Shown here: positions 52,864 through 61,676 of the stretch, piece by piece
Layout: each line of letters begins with the position of its first letter
How positions within the stretch are numbered: position 1 is the stretch's first letter
Source: Maribacter ulvicola
GTDB taxonomy: Bacteria > Bacteroidota > Bacteroidia > Flavobacteriales > Flavobacteriaceae
Length of the DNA: 64,000 bases
Direction: 5' to 3'
NCBI RefSeq assembly: GCF_900155985.1
Contig: NZ_FTMA01000002.1
Location: 310,001 to 374,000, forward strand
Notes under the pieces: model-generated
Told to the model about the DNA's origin: nothing
The model's input: only the letters and a program-made list of their open reading frames with translations
Databases searched by the model: none
Translations under genes and position numbers: made by a program

Positions 52864-53502
52864 TTACTTTATTAAAAGCACATCATTAATAACGTGTATT
52901 ACTCCGTTAGATGCTTTTACATTTCCTAAAACAACTTCGGTTTTATTTCCTTTCTCATCTTTTAGCTCCATCTTATCATTTTTAAGACTTGCCGTTAAAT
53001 CTTTTCCCCCCACAGTTGTAAATGTGTATTTACCATTGGCTCCTTTTATTGCGGCTACCAATTGATCACTAGTAATTACTCCTGATACTACATGGTATTG
53101 TAAAACTTTGGTCAGCATCTCCTTATTTTCAGGCTTTCCCAATTCTGCAATGGACATTTTTTTAGGTAATTTTTCAAATGCATTATTAGATGGTGCAAAT
53201 ACGGTATAACTACCAGGTTCTGATAACATTTTATCTAAATCTGCAGCTTTAACGGCAGAAACCAAGGTAGACAATTCAGCATTTTCACTGGCTACTGAAG
53301 CAATACTTGTTGCCATCATCTCCTTTTTCTTGGCATCTTCTTTCATTTTCATTTCTTCAGCCTTAACGTTAGCTTCTTCCATGGCTATTTTTTCTTCCAT
53401 AGCTTTTTTGTCAGCGTCCATTTTTGCTTGGTCTTTACAAGATCCCAATGCTAGTGCAGCAAAGGCAATAAGTGCTAAACTTTTAATATTTCTAGTTTTC
53501 AT
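52864..53502 (-). CDS. Fasciclin-domain lipoprotein with a charged helical spacer
   Basis: The product has 212 residues. The lipoprotein signal ends LALGSC. Next comes an unusual, almost repeat-like helical stretch of about 45 residues built from Lys, Glu, Met and Ala (for example KAMEEKIAMEEANVKAEEMK). A fasciclin (FAS1) domain follows from about residue 75: STLVSAVKAADLDKMLSEPGSYTVFAPSNNAF, VLQYHVVSGVI and NGVIHVINDVLL. The spacer would hold the domain off the membrane. FAS1 domains mediate adhesion. Confidence 0.9.
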   Translation of the reverse strand: MKTRNIKSLALIAFAALALGSCKDQAKMDADKKAMEEKIAMEEANVKAEEMKMKEDAKKKEMMATSIASVASENAELSTLVSAVKAADLDKMLSEPGSYTVFAPSNNAFEKLPKKMSIAELGKPENKEMLTKVLQYHVVSGVITSDQLVAAIKGANGKYTFTTVGGKDLTASLKNDKMELKDEKGNKTEVVLGNVKASNGVIHVINDVLLIK

Positions 53503-53725
53503 AATTATTTGTTTTGATTATTGATATTTCACATGTCTGTCATTGGACAGCTAGATATTGAGCTTATGCTGAGTATTTTAATCTTAAACCGTCTCCAATA
53601 CTGTTCTTAAGATGGTCAATGTTGCTACGTAGTTTTTAACATATAGTTCAAGATTAATGATGATCAAAAGAATCCATTGAAGTAGTAAACTTGCAATGGA
53701 TTCATACACATGAGCAATATTTTCA

Positions 53726-55855
53726 TTATACCGGAACTTTATCTGAATGTTCTCTTCTGTCCCAATTTCTATGTTTCGCTATACTTTTAATGAAATTCGA
53801 TGCAGAATCGTTGATGTGAATGGCTTTGTCATCTTTAAAGTTTGTAACAAAAGAATAATCTAATACTTTTTCCCCTTCATCATCAACAGCTATAGCTTTA
53901 CAATATTTAAATGTTTCATTAATGAATTTGATGTATTTTCCATTATCTATTAAAGTCGTTACGGACTTTTCACCTCCTGGAATATAAATAGCATCAAAAA
54001 GAACACTTTCAGTAGTAGCAATGGCTGCATCAACTTTATGATCAACATCCTGATCGCATTTTACAGTGCCGCCATGAGGAGCTACTATTTTCATCATGGC
54101 GCCTTCTTTTTCTAATGCTTCTTTTATTGGTTTATAATTTTTCATGCTAAAACCATCAGCTACAAGAACAGCTACTTGTCTTGTTGCAATACTGTCAAAC
54201 TTTGTATTTGCCATACTCAACGCTTCTGACTTTTCTAAATAGTTTTTCTTTTTACCAGGCTGATGTTTCTCAACGTCTGCATCTGCGCCAATTGCTTGAT
54301 TAATTGGTTGTTCAATTTCTTTAGGAATATCCATGCCTAAACCATCAGCAACGGTTTTGGCAAGCTCTTCATCAATCTGTGAAATCAACCAAAGCATACG
54401 TTGTTTTATATGATCATGGTTACACTTGCCTAGTTCAAATGTGTAAGCTGCGGCAACATGCTCTTTTTCCCAATCGGCAAGACTTCTATAGAATAAGGCA
54501 GGTTGAGAGAAATGATCACTGAAACTCTCGCTACGGGTTCTTATTTTTTTAGCATCTATTCGTTCTTCATAGGAATGAAATGCACCTTCTGCCATTTTGG
54601 ATAAATGAGGACAACCGCCGCTTAAACTATTCGGAAAATAAGCGGTTTGCCCTTTAGGGATTTCCATTTGCATATGAGCATCACGTTGGTTGTTATGTGT
54701 ATCTACAACCGGACGGTTAATGGGAATCTGATGAAAATTAGGGCTTCCTAAACGCGATAATTGTGTGTCTCTGTATGAAAATAAGCGCCCTTGCAATAAA
54801 GGGTCATTCGTGAAATCGATACCAGGCACAATATGTCCGGGTAAAAAAGCTACTTGCTCAGTTTCTGCAAAGAAGTTCTCAGGATTCTTGTTTAAAGTCA
54901 TTTTTCCAATGATTTTAACCGGAACTATTTCTTCTGGAATCAACTTCGTAGGATCCAATAAATCAAAATCATATTTATGTTCATCGGCTTCAGGAATAAT
55001 TTGTACCCCTAGCTCCCACTCTGGATAGTGTCCTGCCTCAATGGCATCCCATAAATCTCTACGGTGAAAATCTGAATCTGCTCCATTGATCTTTACGGCT
55101 TCTTCCCAAGTAACGGAGTGTACTCCCAAAGTTGGTTTCCAATGAAATTTTACAAAATGTGCTTCTCCTTTGTCATTGATCAATCTAAAGGTATGAATAC
55201 CGAACCCTTCCATCATACGAAAGCTTCTAGGGATTGCCCTATCGCTCATTGCCCAAATATGGTTGTGTAAAGTTTCGGTTGTTAATGATACAAAATCGTA
55301 GAACGTATCATGGGCAGATGCCGCTTGTGGAATTTCTTTATTTGGTTCCGGTTTTACGGAATGAATTAAATCAGGAAACTTCATGGCGTCCTGTATAAAG
55401 AAAATAGGCATGTTATTACCTACCAGATCCCAAGTACCTTCTTGAGTATATAATTTTACGGCAAAACCTCTAACATCTCTAGCTAAATCTGGCGAGCCTT
55501 TAGAACCGGCTACGGTAGAAAAGCGAACAAATACAGGAGTTTTTCGTGTAGTATCGGTGAAAATACCTGCTTTACTATATTGTTCTATACTTTCGTAAAG
55601 CTCAAAATATCCATGTGCGGCACTACCTCGAGCATGTACAATTCGCTCAGGAATTCGTTCATGATCAAAATTTGTAATCTTCTCGCGTAAAAGAAAGTCT
55701 TCTAATAAGGTAGATCCGCGTTCTCCAGATTTAAGACTGTTATTGGTATCGTTTACTTTTAAACCTTGGTTTGTTGTCAAGGCTTTATCAGACATATTTT
55801 TTTGATATTTTTCTAAGTCTTTTTGTTTAGATGTATCGGTTGTTTTATTTTTCAT
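53726..55855 (-). CDS. katE: Large-subunit monofunctional catalase (KatE/HPII type)
   Basis: The product has 709 residues. The catalase core has IVHARGSAAHGYF (distal heme His), LVGNNMPIFFIQDAMKFPD (distal Asn) and LFSYRDTQLSRLG (proximal Tyr ligand of heme). The extra C-terminal flavodoxin-like DJ-1/PfpI domain (about 570-700, VAVLVADGFSMKNY and DAIYIPGGEKSV) marks the large clade-2 form rather than the small 500-residue form. There is no signal peptide. It is monocistronic on the minus strand. It decomposes hydrogen peroxide. Confidence 0.96.
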   Translation of the reverse strand: MKNKTTDTSKQKDLEKYQKNMSDKALTTNQGLKVNDTNNSLKSGERGSTLLEDFLLREKITNFDHERIPERIVHARGSAAHGYFELYESIEQYSKAGIFTDTTRKTPVFVRFSTVAGSKGSPDLARDVRGFAVKLYTQEGTWDLVGNNMPIFFIQDAMKFPDLIHSVKPEPNKEIPQAASAHDTFYDFVSLTTETLHNHIWAMSDRAIPRSFRMMEGFGIHTFRLINDKGEAHFVKFHWKPTLGVHSVTWEEAVKINGADSDFHRRDLWDAIEAGHYPEWELGVQIIPEADEHKYDFDLLDPTKLIPEEIVPVKIIGKMTLNKNPENFFAETEQVAFLPGHIVPGIDFTNDPLLQGRLFSYRDTQLSRLGSPNFHQIPINRPVVDTHNNQRDAHMQMEIPKGQTAYFPNSLSGGCPHLSKMAEGAFHSYEERIDAKKIRTRSESFSDHFSQPALFYRSLADWEKEHVAAAYTFELGKCNHDHIKQRMLWLISQIDEELAKTVADGLGMDIPKEIEQPINQAIGADADVEKHQPGKKKNYLEKSEALSMANTKFDSIATRQVAVLVADGFSMKNYKPIKEALEKEGAMMKIVAPHGGTVKCDQDVDHKVDAAIATTESVLFDAIYIPGGEKSVTTLIDNGKYIKFINETFKYCKAIAVDDEGEKVLDYSFVTNFKDDKAIHINDSASNFIKSIAKHRNWDRREHSDKVPV

Positions 55856-56050
55856 TATATAGACGTTTTCATATTGATTGCCCTAAAATTACTGGTAACC
55901 AAAATGTATAGTTAGCTGTGAAAAATGAAAAACAGACTCAAAAAGAAATTAGTGCTAAGATTTTTTTAAGATATATGTGATTGTAAATGATTGATTTATG
56001 CGGAGAATGATAAATATTTAAGCTTTCTTAAAAAATAGAGTTTTCTTTGG

Positions 56051-56554
56051 TTAAGAATATCTAATTCCTAGAATTTTAAATGCGCGATTAGTTTTACCAA
56101 TTTGAAGAACGGCAACATCATTTACTTTTTTTGAAATTAATGCTTTTGCAATAGGAGATAGAAATGAAATTTTATTTGCTGCAATATTTGCCTCGTCCAC
56201 ACCCACAATTTGAAACTCTTTTGGGGTTTTGGCATCACCGATCAATAAGGAGACGATAGCTCCAAAACGAACTTCGTCCTTAGGCTGATCATCTAAGTTT
56301 ACCACCTTTGCCGAAGAAATACGTTCATTTAATAGTTGTAATTTGGCATTTATTAAATTGATGGCAATACGCTGTTCCTTTTCATTATCTTGACGAGCAA
56401 GTTGTTTATCATGTATTAGCTTATCTTTTTCGCTCAAAAGTTGAAGCAAGCCATTTTCGGTAACATAATTAGTTGCGCCTACAGGTAAATCTGCCCTAGG
56501 TGGCACCATGGGTATTTCTTCCTGATCTTCTTCCTTTACAAATCCTCTGCTCAT
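56051..56554 (-). CDS. GreA/GreB-family transcript-cleavage-factor-like protein
   Basis: The product has 167 residues. A long helical N-terminal part (LLQLLSEKDKLIHDKQLARQDNEKEQRIAINLINAKLQLLNERISSAKVV) forms the coiled-coil fingers, and the C-terminal part (VRFGAIVSLLIGDAKTPKEFQIVGVDEANIAANKISFLSPIAKALI) forms the FKBP-like domain of the Gre fold. The tip of the coiled coil in real GreA carries two acidic residues that position the catalytic Mg; here a DN/EK pair is seen. It therefore belongs to the Gre-like family but need not have cleavage activity. It is monocistronic. Confidence 0.85.
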   Translation of the reverse strand: MSRGFVKEEDQEEIPMVPPRADLPVGATNYVTENGLLQLLSEKDKLIHDKQLARQDNEKEQRIAINLINAKLQLLNERISSAKVVNLDDQPKDEVRFGAIVSLLIGDAKTPKEFQIVGVDEANIAANKISFLSPIAKALISKKVNDVAVLQIGKTNRAFKILGIRYS

Positions 56555-56694
56555 TATCTATCATTTTTTTTTAAAAATAATATTTCAGCTGAATTTCTAT
56601 TAATGAGATTCAATTTATAATTACCTCAATTAAGGTAGCTATAGAAAAACGATAATTAGATTTCTTCTTGCCTAAATTGTACTAAATTTTGACT

Positions 56695-57438
56695 TTAGGT
56701 ATTCAATGAATTAGTATTGATGTATTCTAAAAATTGTGGTTTGTATTGTTCAGAAACCGTAATACGTTGTTTGTTGATTATGATTTGGCTACGCTCAATT
56801 ACTTCAACATATTTTAATGCAACAATGAAGGATCTATGAACCCGCATAAAATTAGATGCCGGCAATTCTTCTTCTAAACTTTTAAGGCTCATTAAAGTTA
56901 ATATAGGCTTTGGGGTATCTTTTAGCCAAATTTTTATATAATCCTTTAAACCTTCAAAATACAATACATCGGCAAGTTTAATGCGTAATTGCTTGTATTC
57001 AGATTTTACAAATAAGAATTCTTTTTCTTCAGAAACTACATAGGTTTTAGATGATTCACCCGCTCTCACTAACGAAAACCACGCTAATGCTTTATTGGCA
57101 GCGGTTAAAAATTCAGCATAATCAAAAGGTTTAAGTAGATAGTCCAAAGCTTCTACCTTAAAGCCCTCTAGTGCATATTGGTCAAAAGCCGTTGTAAATA
57201 TCACCCTAGATTCTTTTGGTAACATTTTAGAGCATTCCAGTCCTGTTAAGTCTGGCATCTGAATATCTAAAAAAAGTAAATCAACCTTTTCGGTATTTAA
57301 ATATTGCATGGCTTCAATGGCACTACTACATTTTTTCTTTAGTTTTAAGTATGGTGTTTTTTCTACATAACTTTCCACTAAATTGACAGCCATAGGTTCA
57401 TCGTCAACAATCATACAGGTAATCTGAACAGCTTCCAT
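56695..57438 (-). CDS. LytTR-type response regulator
   Basis: The product has about 247 residues from ATG 57438, two bases after the kinase stop; the upstream TTG at 57450 would overlap the kinase gene. The receiver domain has CMIVDDEPMAV and LLFLDIQMPDLTGLE with the phosphorylatable Asp, TAFDQYALEGFKVEALDYLLKPFD. The C-terminal LytTR DNA-binding domain follows, with LRIKLADVLYFEGLKDYIKIWL and NFMRVHRSFIVALKYVE. It is the last gene of the minus-strand MacAB-TolC operon, and it probably controls that operon. Confidence 0.92.
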   Translation of the reverse strand: MEAVQITCMIVDDEPMAVNLVESYVEKTPYLKLKKKCSSAIEAMQYLNTEKVDLLFLDIQMPDLTGLECSKMLPKESRVIFTTAFDQYALEGFKVEALDYLLKPFDYAEFLTAANKALAWFSLVRAGESSKTYVVSEEKEFLFVKSEYKQLRIKLADVLYFEGLKDYIKIWLKDTPKPILTLMSLKSLEEELPASNFMRVHRSFIVALKYVEVIERSQIIINKQRITVSEQYKPQFLEYINTNSLNT

Positions 57439-57439
57439 A

Positions 57440-58474
57440 CTACGTTTCAATTTTTAGGTATACCGAATAAATCCCATCTTTATTTTTTTGCTTAAATTGA
57501 TGTTTATTAGGGTATAATAATTCTAGTCTTTTTTCCAAGTTAGACAATCCAATGCCAGAACCACTCTTGTCCGTTGTTTGCTTAGGGAAATTGTAGTTTT
57601 TAATCTGAAAAACAACGCTGTTTTCTTTGGTTATCATATCAATTGAAATTACACTTTCCTTACTGGCAGAAACTCCATGTTTAAAAGCATTTTCGATTAA
57701 CGAAATAAACAATAATGGTGCAATTTTAATCTGTGGCTCATTGATCGGAAAGCTAGATTCTACCGTAGTTTTTTCCGTAAGGCGCAACTTCATTAAATCA
57801 ATGTACTTTCTCATGAATTCTATTTCTTTAGAAAGCAACACCATTTCTGTGTTTGTTTCATAGAGCAGGTAGCGCATAAGTTTCCCTAGGCTATGTATAG
57901 TAGACTTCGCTTTATCAGGAGATAAATCTACCAATGAATAAATGTTATTTAGCGAATTAAAGAAAAAGTGTGGCTGTAGTTGATATCTAAGGTGTTGCAA
58001 TTCTGTTTGCAACTTAAAGTTATCTGCTTCTTTCTTTTCTGCCTCTGTTTTTACCCATCGTTTTGTTGCTTTGATAGCAATAGAAAATAATAATGGAGCT
58101 GCATAGGATAACATTTGAATGTAAAGAAATAATTTAAATGGCGGCCCTACCCTGTTCTCATCTAAATTTGGTCTTTTAATCAGATCTTGAAAGAAAATGT
58201 TTTCGATCTGCTCTTTTAGAAGGATACCTAAGGCTATAATTATAATATTGACGCCAATAAAAATGAACGTTTTCTTCGTAAAAAGAAATCGATCTATCAG
58301 CACAAAATAATTCAGATAAAAAATGATGGCATAAAAGAACATGGGTATGAAAAAATGGGCAATCAGCCTATTTACATCCTGTTCCTGTCCATAAGACAAA
58401 ATAAAAGGCATACTAAACAGCACCAACCATATAAGCAGGTGCTGTATAAATAGTATTTTAGTGTTTTTATACAT
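57440..58474 (-). CDS. LytS-like sensor histidine kinase (His_kinase family)
   Basis: The product has 344 residues with four to five N-terminal membrane helices (IQHLLIWLVLFSMPFILS and onward to about residue 145), then the His-kinase domain: LRYQLQPHFFFNSLNNIYSLVDLSPDKA with the phosphoacceptor His, and FISLIENAFKHGV and GIGLSNLEKRLELLYP of the ATP-binding domain. It has no large periplasmic sensor. It pairs with the LytTR regulator at 56695. Both lie in the MacAB operon, as in other Bacteroidota. The stimulus is unknown. Confidence 0.92.
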   Translation of the reverse strand: MYKNTKILFIQHLLIWLVLFSMPFILSYGQEQDVNRLIAHFFIPMFFYAIIFYLNYFVLIDRFLFTKKTFIFIGVNIIIIALGILLKEQIENIFFQDLIKRPNLDENRVGPPFKLFLYIQMLSYAAPLLFSIAIKATKRWVKTEAEKKEADNFKLQTELQHLRYQLQPHFFFNSLNNIYSLVDLSPDKAKSTIHSLGKLMRYLLYETNTEMVLLSKEIEFMRKYIDLMKLRLTEKTTVESSFPINEPQIKIAPLLFISLIENAFKHGVSASKESVISIDMITKENSVVFQIKNYNFPKQTTDKSGSGIGLSNLEKRLELLYPNKHQFKQKNKDGIYSVYLKIET

Positions 58475-58480
58475 AATTAC

Positions 58481-59701
58481 TTATTCGTAGCGTAATGCCG
58501 TAATTGGATCTAAGGCAGATGCTTTTTTTGCCGGATACCATCCAAAGAAAATACCGGTAACTGCACAAACAGCAAACGATATTACTATAGAATACATTGC
58601 CACGCTCGTTGGCCAATGTAAGAACTTTTCAATGAAAACGGTAGCACTTAGTCCTAAGATTACACCAAGGAGTCCTCCCGTAATACTAATCAAAATAGCT
58701 TCTATCAAGAATTGAAATAGAATATCAGAACCCTTACCGCCAACTGCCATACGAAGTCCAATTTCTTTAGTTCGTTCTTTTACAGATACATACATGATGT
58801 TCATAATACCTATACCACCTATCAACAAAGAAATACCGGCTACAGCAACTAATAGAACCGTTAGCATTTCACTGGTAGAACTAAAGGCAGCTATCAATTC
58901 TTCCATAGAACGTACAGAGAAATCATCATCTTCGTTATCCATCAACTTATGTTCTGCACGTAAAATATCCGTCACTTCAACTACTGCTTCAGGCGCATCA
59001 TCTTCACTAACCGCCGATGCCATAATCTGATTTAAATAGTCAATAGCCAAAATACGTTTTTGAACTGTAGTATAAGGGGCAACTACCACATCATCTTGGT
59101 CTTGACCAAAGGTATTTTCTCCTTTTTCCTCTAAAACACCAATAACCTTGAACGGAATATTATCAAAACGAATCATCTGTCCTACAGGATCTTGGCCATC
59201 AGGAAAAACATTATCAACTACCGTTTGACCTAATATGACCACCTTAGAAGCAGTTTTTACTTCGGCATCGGTAAACATACTACCGCTTTGTAGCCCTACC
59301 ACTTTAATATCCAAATATTCTGGGTTAACACCATAAATAGTACTGGGCCAGTTATTGGCACCGCTAATTACTTGTCCGCCACCATTGACTACGGGAGTAC
59401 TATAGCTTAATAGGGTAGATTTCTCTTTTATGGTTTCATAATTATCTAGTGTTAAAGTTTGTACATCTCCACCACTACCTCTTGCAGGACCACGATCGTC
59501 AGTACCAGGTCTTATGGTGATCATATTGGATCCCATACTAGAAATAGTACTTCTAATACTTTCTTTTGATCCTTCGCCAATAGCCAACATAGCAATTACC
59601 GATGCAACACCGATAATAATACCCAACATAGTCAGCAATGTTCTAACTTTATTTAGAACAATGGCTTTATATGCGATTTTAAGTAGATTTAATATTCTCA
59701 T
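58481..59701 (-). CDS. MacB-like ABC transporter permease subunit
   Basis: The product has 406 residues: an N-terminal membrane helix (about 15-40, LLTMLGIIIGVASVIAMLAIGEGSKE), a large periplasmic MacB_PCD domain (about 60-240) and three C-terminal helices (SEMLTVLLVAVAGISLLIGGIGIMNIMYV and following). The family match is to the MacB/FtsX-type permeases, with the last motif in YPAKKASALDPITALRYE. In this organism the ATPase and permease are separate genes (59704-60447), unlike the fused E. coli MacB. It is co-transcribed with MacA and TolC. Confidence 0.92.
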   Translation of the reverse strand: MRILNLLKIAYKAIVLNKVRTLLTMLGIIIGVASVIAMLAIGEGSKESIRSTISSMGSNMITIRPGTDDRGPARGSGGDVQTLTLDNYETIKEKSTLLSYSTPVVNGGGQVISGANNWPSTIYGVNPEYLDIKVVGLQSGSMFTDAEVKTASKVVILGQTVVDNVFPDGQDPVGQMIRFDNIPFKVIGVLEEKGENTFGQDQDDVVVAPYTTVQKRILAIDYLNQIMASAVSEDDAPEAVVEVTDILRAEHKLMDNEDDDFSVRSMEELIAAFSSTSEMLTVLLVAVAGISLLIGGIGIMNIMYVSVKERTKEIGLRMAVGGKGSDILFQFLIEAILISITGGLLGVILGLSATVFIEKFLHWPTSVAMYSIVISFAVCAVTGIFFGWYPAKKASALDPITALRYE

Positions 59702-59703
59702 AG

Positions 59704-60447
59704 TTAATGATCTTCTTTTGGCAATTTAGCCAGTTCGTTTGCTGCAGATTGTATGTTTTGGTTCTTATAATCTTGAATGATATTTCCATCTTTTAAAACA
59801 ATGGTTCTACTGCTAAATGTTGCAATATCTGGTTCGTGGGTAACAAAAGTAATCGTAATACCTTGCTTGTTTAATTCTTGAAACAAAGACATAATTTCAT
59901 ATGATGTCCTTGTATCTAAATTTCCCGTGGCCTCATCTGCCAATATCATTACCGGATTGTTTACCAATGATCTAGCAATAGCCACACGCTGTTGCTGACC
60001 ACCAGAAAGTTGAGATGGGGTATGATGTAATCTTTCACCTAAACCAACCATTTCCAAGGCTTTTATAGCGCGTTCCCTACGTTCTTCGGTAGAAACTTTA
60101 CTATTATATAAAAGTGGTAATTCTACATTCTCTATGGCAGATGTTCTAGCTAAAAGATTATAAGATTGAAATATGAATCCTATCTTTTCATTTCGTATAG
60201 TAGCCAATTCATTTCTACTTAAATCTTTCATGCTAACACCATCGATCTCATAAATGCCAGAAGTAGGTTGGTCTAAGCAACCAAGAATGTTAAGCATGGT
60301 GCTTTTACCTGATCCACTAGAACCCATGATGGTTACGAATTCACCTTCTTCAATAGTAAATGAAATTCCACGTAAGGCATAAACAGTTTCTGTGCCCATG
60401 GTAAACTCACGCTTTAAGTCCTGTATTTTTATAATTTCTTTACTCAT
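59704..60447 (-). CDS. MacB-like ABC transporter ATP-binding subunit
   Basis: The product has 247 residues with Walker A (GSSGSGKSTML), the Q-loop FQSYNLL, the ABC signature LSGGQQQRVAIARSLV, Walker B VMILADEATGNLD and the H-loop FVTHEPDIATF. This is the LolD/MacB/FtsE type of ATPase, transporting substances out of the inner membrane without a translocation substrate-binding protein. The next gene downstream, the permease, starts only three bases later on the minus strand. The first gene upstream is the adaptor. Confidence 0.95.
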   Translation of the reverse strand: MSKEIIKIQDLKREFTMGTETVYALRGISFTIEEGEFVTIMGSSGSGKSTMLNILGCLDQPTSGIYEIDGVSMKDLSRNELATIRNEKIGFIFQSYNLLARTSAIENVELPLLYNSKVSTEERRERAIKALEMVGLGERLHHTPSQLSGGQQQRVAIARSLVNNPVMILADEATGNLDTRTSYEIMSLFQELNKQGITITFVTHEPDIATFSSRTIVLKDGNIIQDYKNQNIQSAANELAKLPKEDH

Positions 60448-60453
60448 AGCGTT

Positions 60454-61671
60454 TTATTTTTTACCTCCTGGTGGTTTTGGCATAAACGGACTCTCTTCTG
60501 AACGACCTGCTGGCGGACCAGATAATGTAGTTTCCGATTTTAAACTATAAACCAGTTTATCACCCGTTTTAATACCATTTAGAATTTGAACATTTACGCC
60601 ATCACTTGCACCTAACGCTACTTTTTTAGGAGCAATAGCTCCGTTAGATTCCATAACCCAAACCAAAGTAGCATCATCTTCCTCAGCTATTCGTCCGCCT
60701 TGTGGACGCTCAGCCACAATATTCTCTTGTTCGTTATATGCCATCATTTCAGGAGGAGAGGGTTTAAAGTTGATAGCCTTTGCCTCTACGGACAAAACAT
60801 CCTTTAATTCTAAAGTGTATATTGAAATAGTAGCAGTCAGTCCTGGCTTTAATCTTAAATCGGGATTGTCTGCTTTGATAACCACCGTATAGGTAACTAC
60901 ATTAGATGTAATTGTTGGGTCTAATCTTACCTGCGTTACTTCACCTTCAAATTCTTTACCTTGGTATGCATCAACAGTAAAGCTTACCCGTTGCCCCTCT
61001 TTTACCACTCCTATATCCGCTTCATCAACATCTGCTTCTACTTGCATTTCTTTCAAATCTTGGGCAATGGTAAATAAAGTTGGTGTACTGTAGCTTGCCG
61101 CTACGGTTTGTCCTTCATCAATATCTCTTGAAAGCACTACCCCGTCTATAGGAGAATATATATTGGCATAACCCAAATTTGTTCTTGCTTGTTGAAGATC
61201 TGATAAACGCTGAGTAACAGTTCCCTTTGCTGTGGTATAGTTATATACCGCATCATCATAATCAGATTTACTGATTACTTGATTGTCATATAAAGTTTTT
61301 TGCCTCTCGTAAATGGTTTGCAGATAATTACGATTACTAATCGCATTATCATATGATGCTTGAGCTTGCGTAGCTGCAGCCTTAAGATTGGTTTTATCCA
61401 ATTCGGCAATCAGCTGTCCTTCTGTTACCACGCTGTTGTAATCCACATAAATCTTTTCTACAACTCCTGATACTTGTGTACCCACATCAACCTGGTTGAT
61501 AGGTTCTATAGTTCCAGTAGCGGTAACCATGGTAGTTACGTCACCTTTCTTGGCAGCAACTGTTTTAGCTTCAATAGCAGTATTGTCATCTCCTTTTAGA
61601 AAGCTATAAGCCACAAAAGCTAAGATGGCCAAAACGATACCGCCTATTATGATTTTATTCTTATTTTTCAT
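60454..61671 (-). CDS. macA: MacA-like periplasmic adaptor (RND/HlyD-type membrane fusion protein)
   Basis: The product has 405 residues with an N-terminal membrane anchor (about 6-27). The lipoyl/barrel-sandwich part has ATGTIEPINQVDVGTQVSGVVEKIYVDYNSVV. A helical hairpin of about 70 residues follows (AAATQAQASYDNAISNRNYLQ...), then the second lipoyl half IYSPIDGVVLSRDIDEGQTVA, a beta-barrel domain, and a membrane-proximal domain ending GDKLVYSLKSE. A Pro/Gly-rich tail closes. It joins the MacB ABC pump to the TolC channel. The gene order tolC-macA-macB is the complete tripartite pump. Confidence 0.94.
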   Translation of the reverse strand: MKNKNKIIIGGIVLAILAFVAYSFLKGDDNTAIEAKTVAAKKGDVTTMVTATGTIEPINQVDVGTQVSGVVEKIYVDYNSVVTEGQLIAELDKTNLKAAATQAQASYDNAISNRNYLQTIYERQKTLYDNQVISKSDYDDAVYNYTTAKGTVTQRLSDLQQARTNLGYANIYSPIDGVVLSRDIDEGQTVAASYSTPTLFTIAQDLKEMQVEADVDEADIGVVKEGQRVSFTVDAYQGKEFEGEVTQVRLDPTITSNVVTYTVVIKADNPDLRLKPGLTATISIYTLELKDVLSVEAKAINFKPSPPEMMAYNEQENIVAERPQGGRIAEEDDATLVWVMESNGAIAPKKVALGASDGVNVQILNGIKTGDKLVYSLKSETTLSGPPAGRSEESPFMPKPPGGKK

Positions 61672-61676
61672 TTTGA

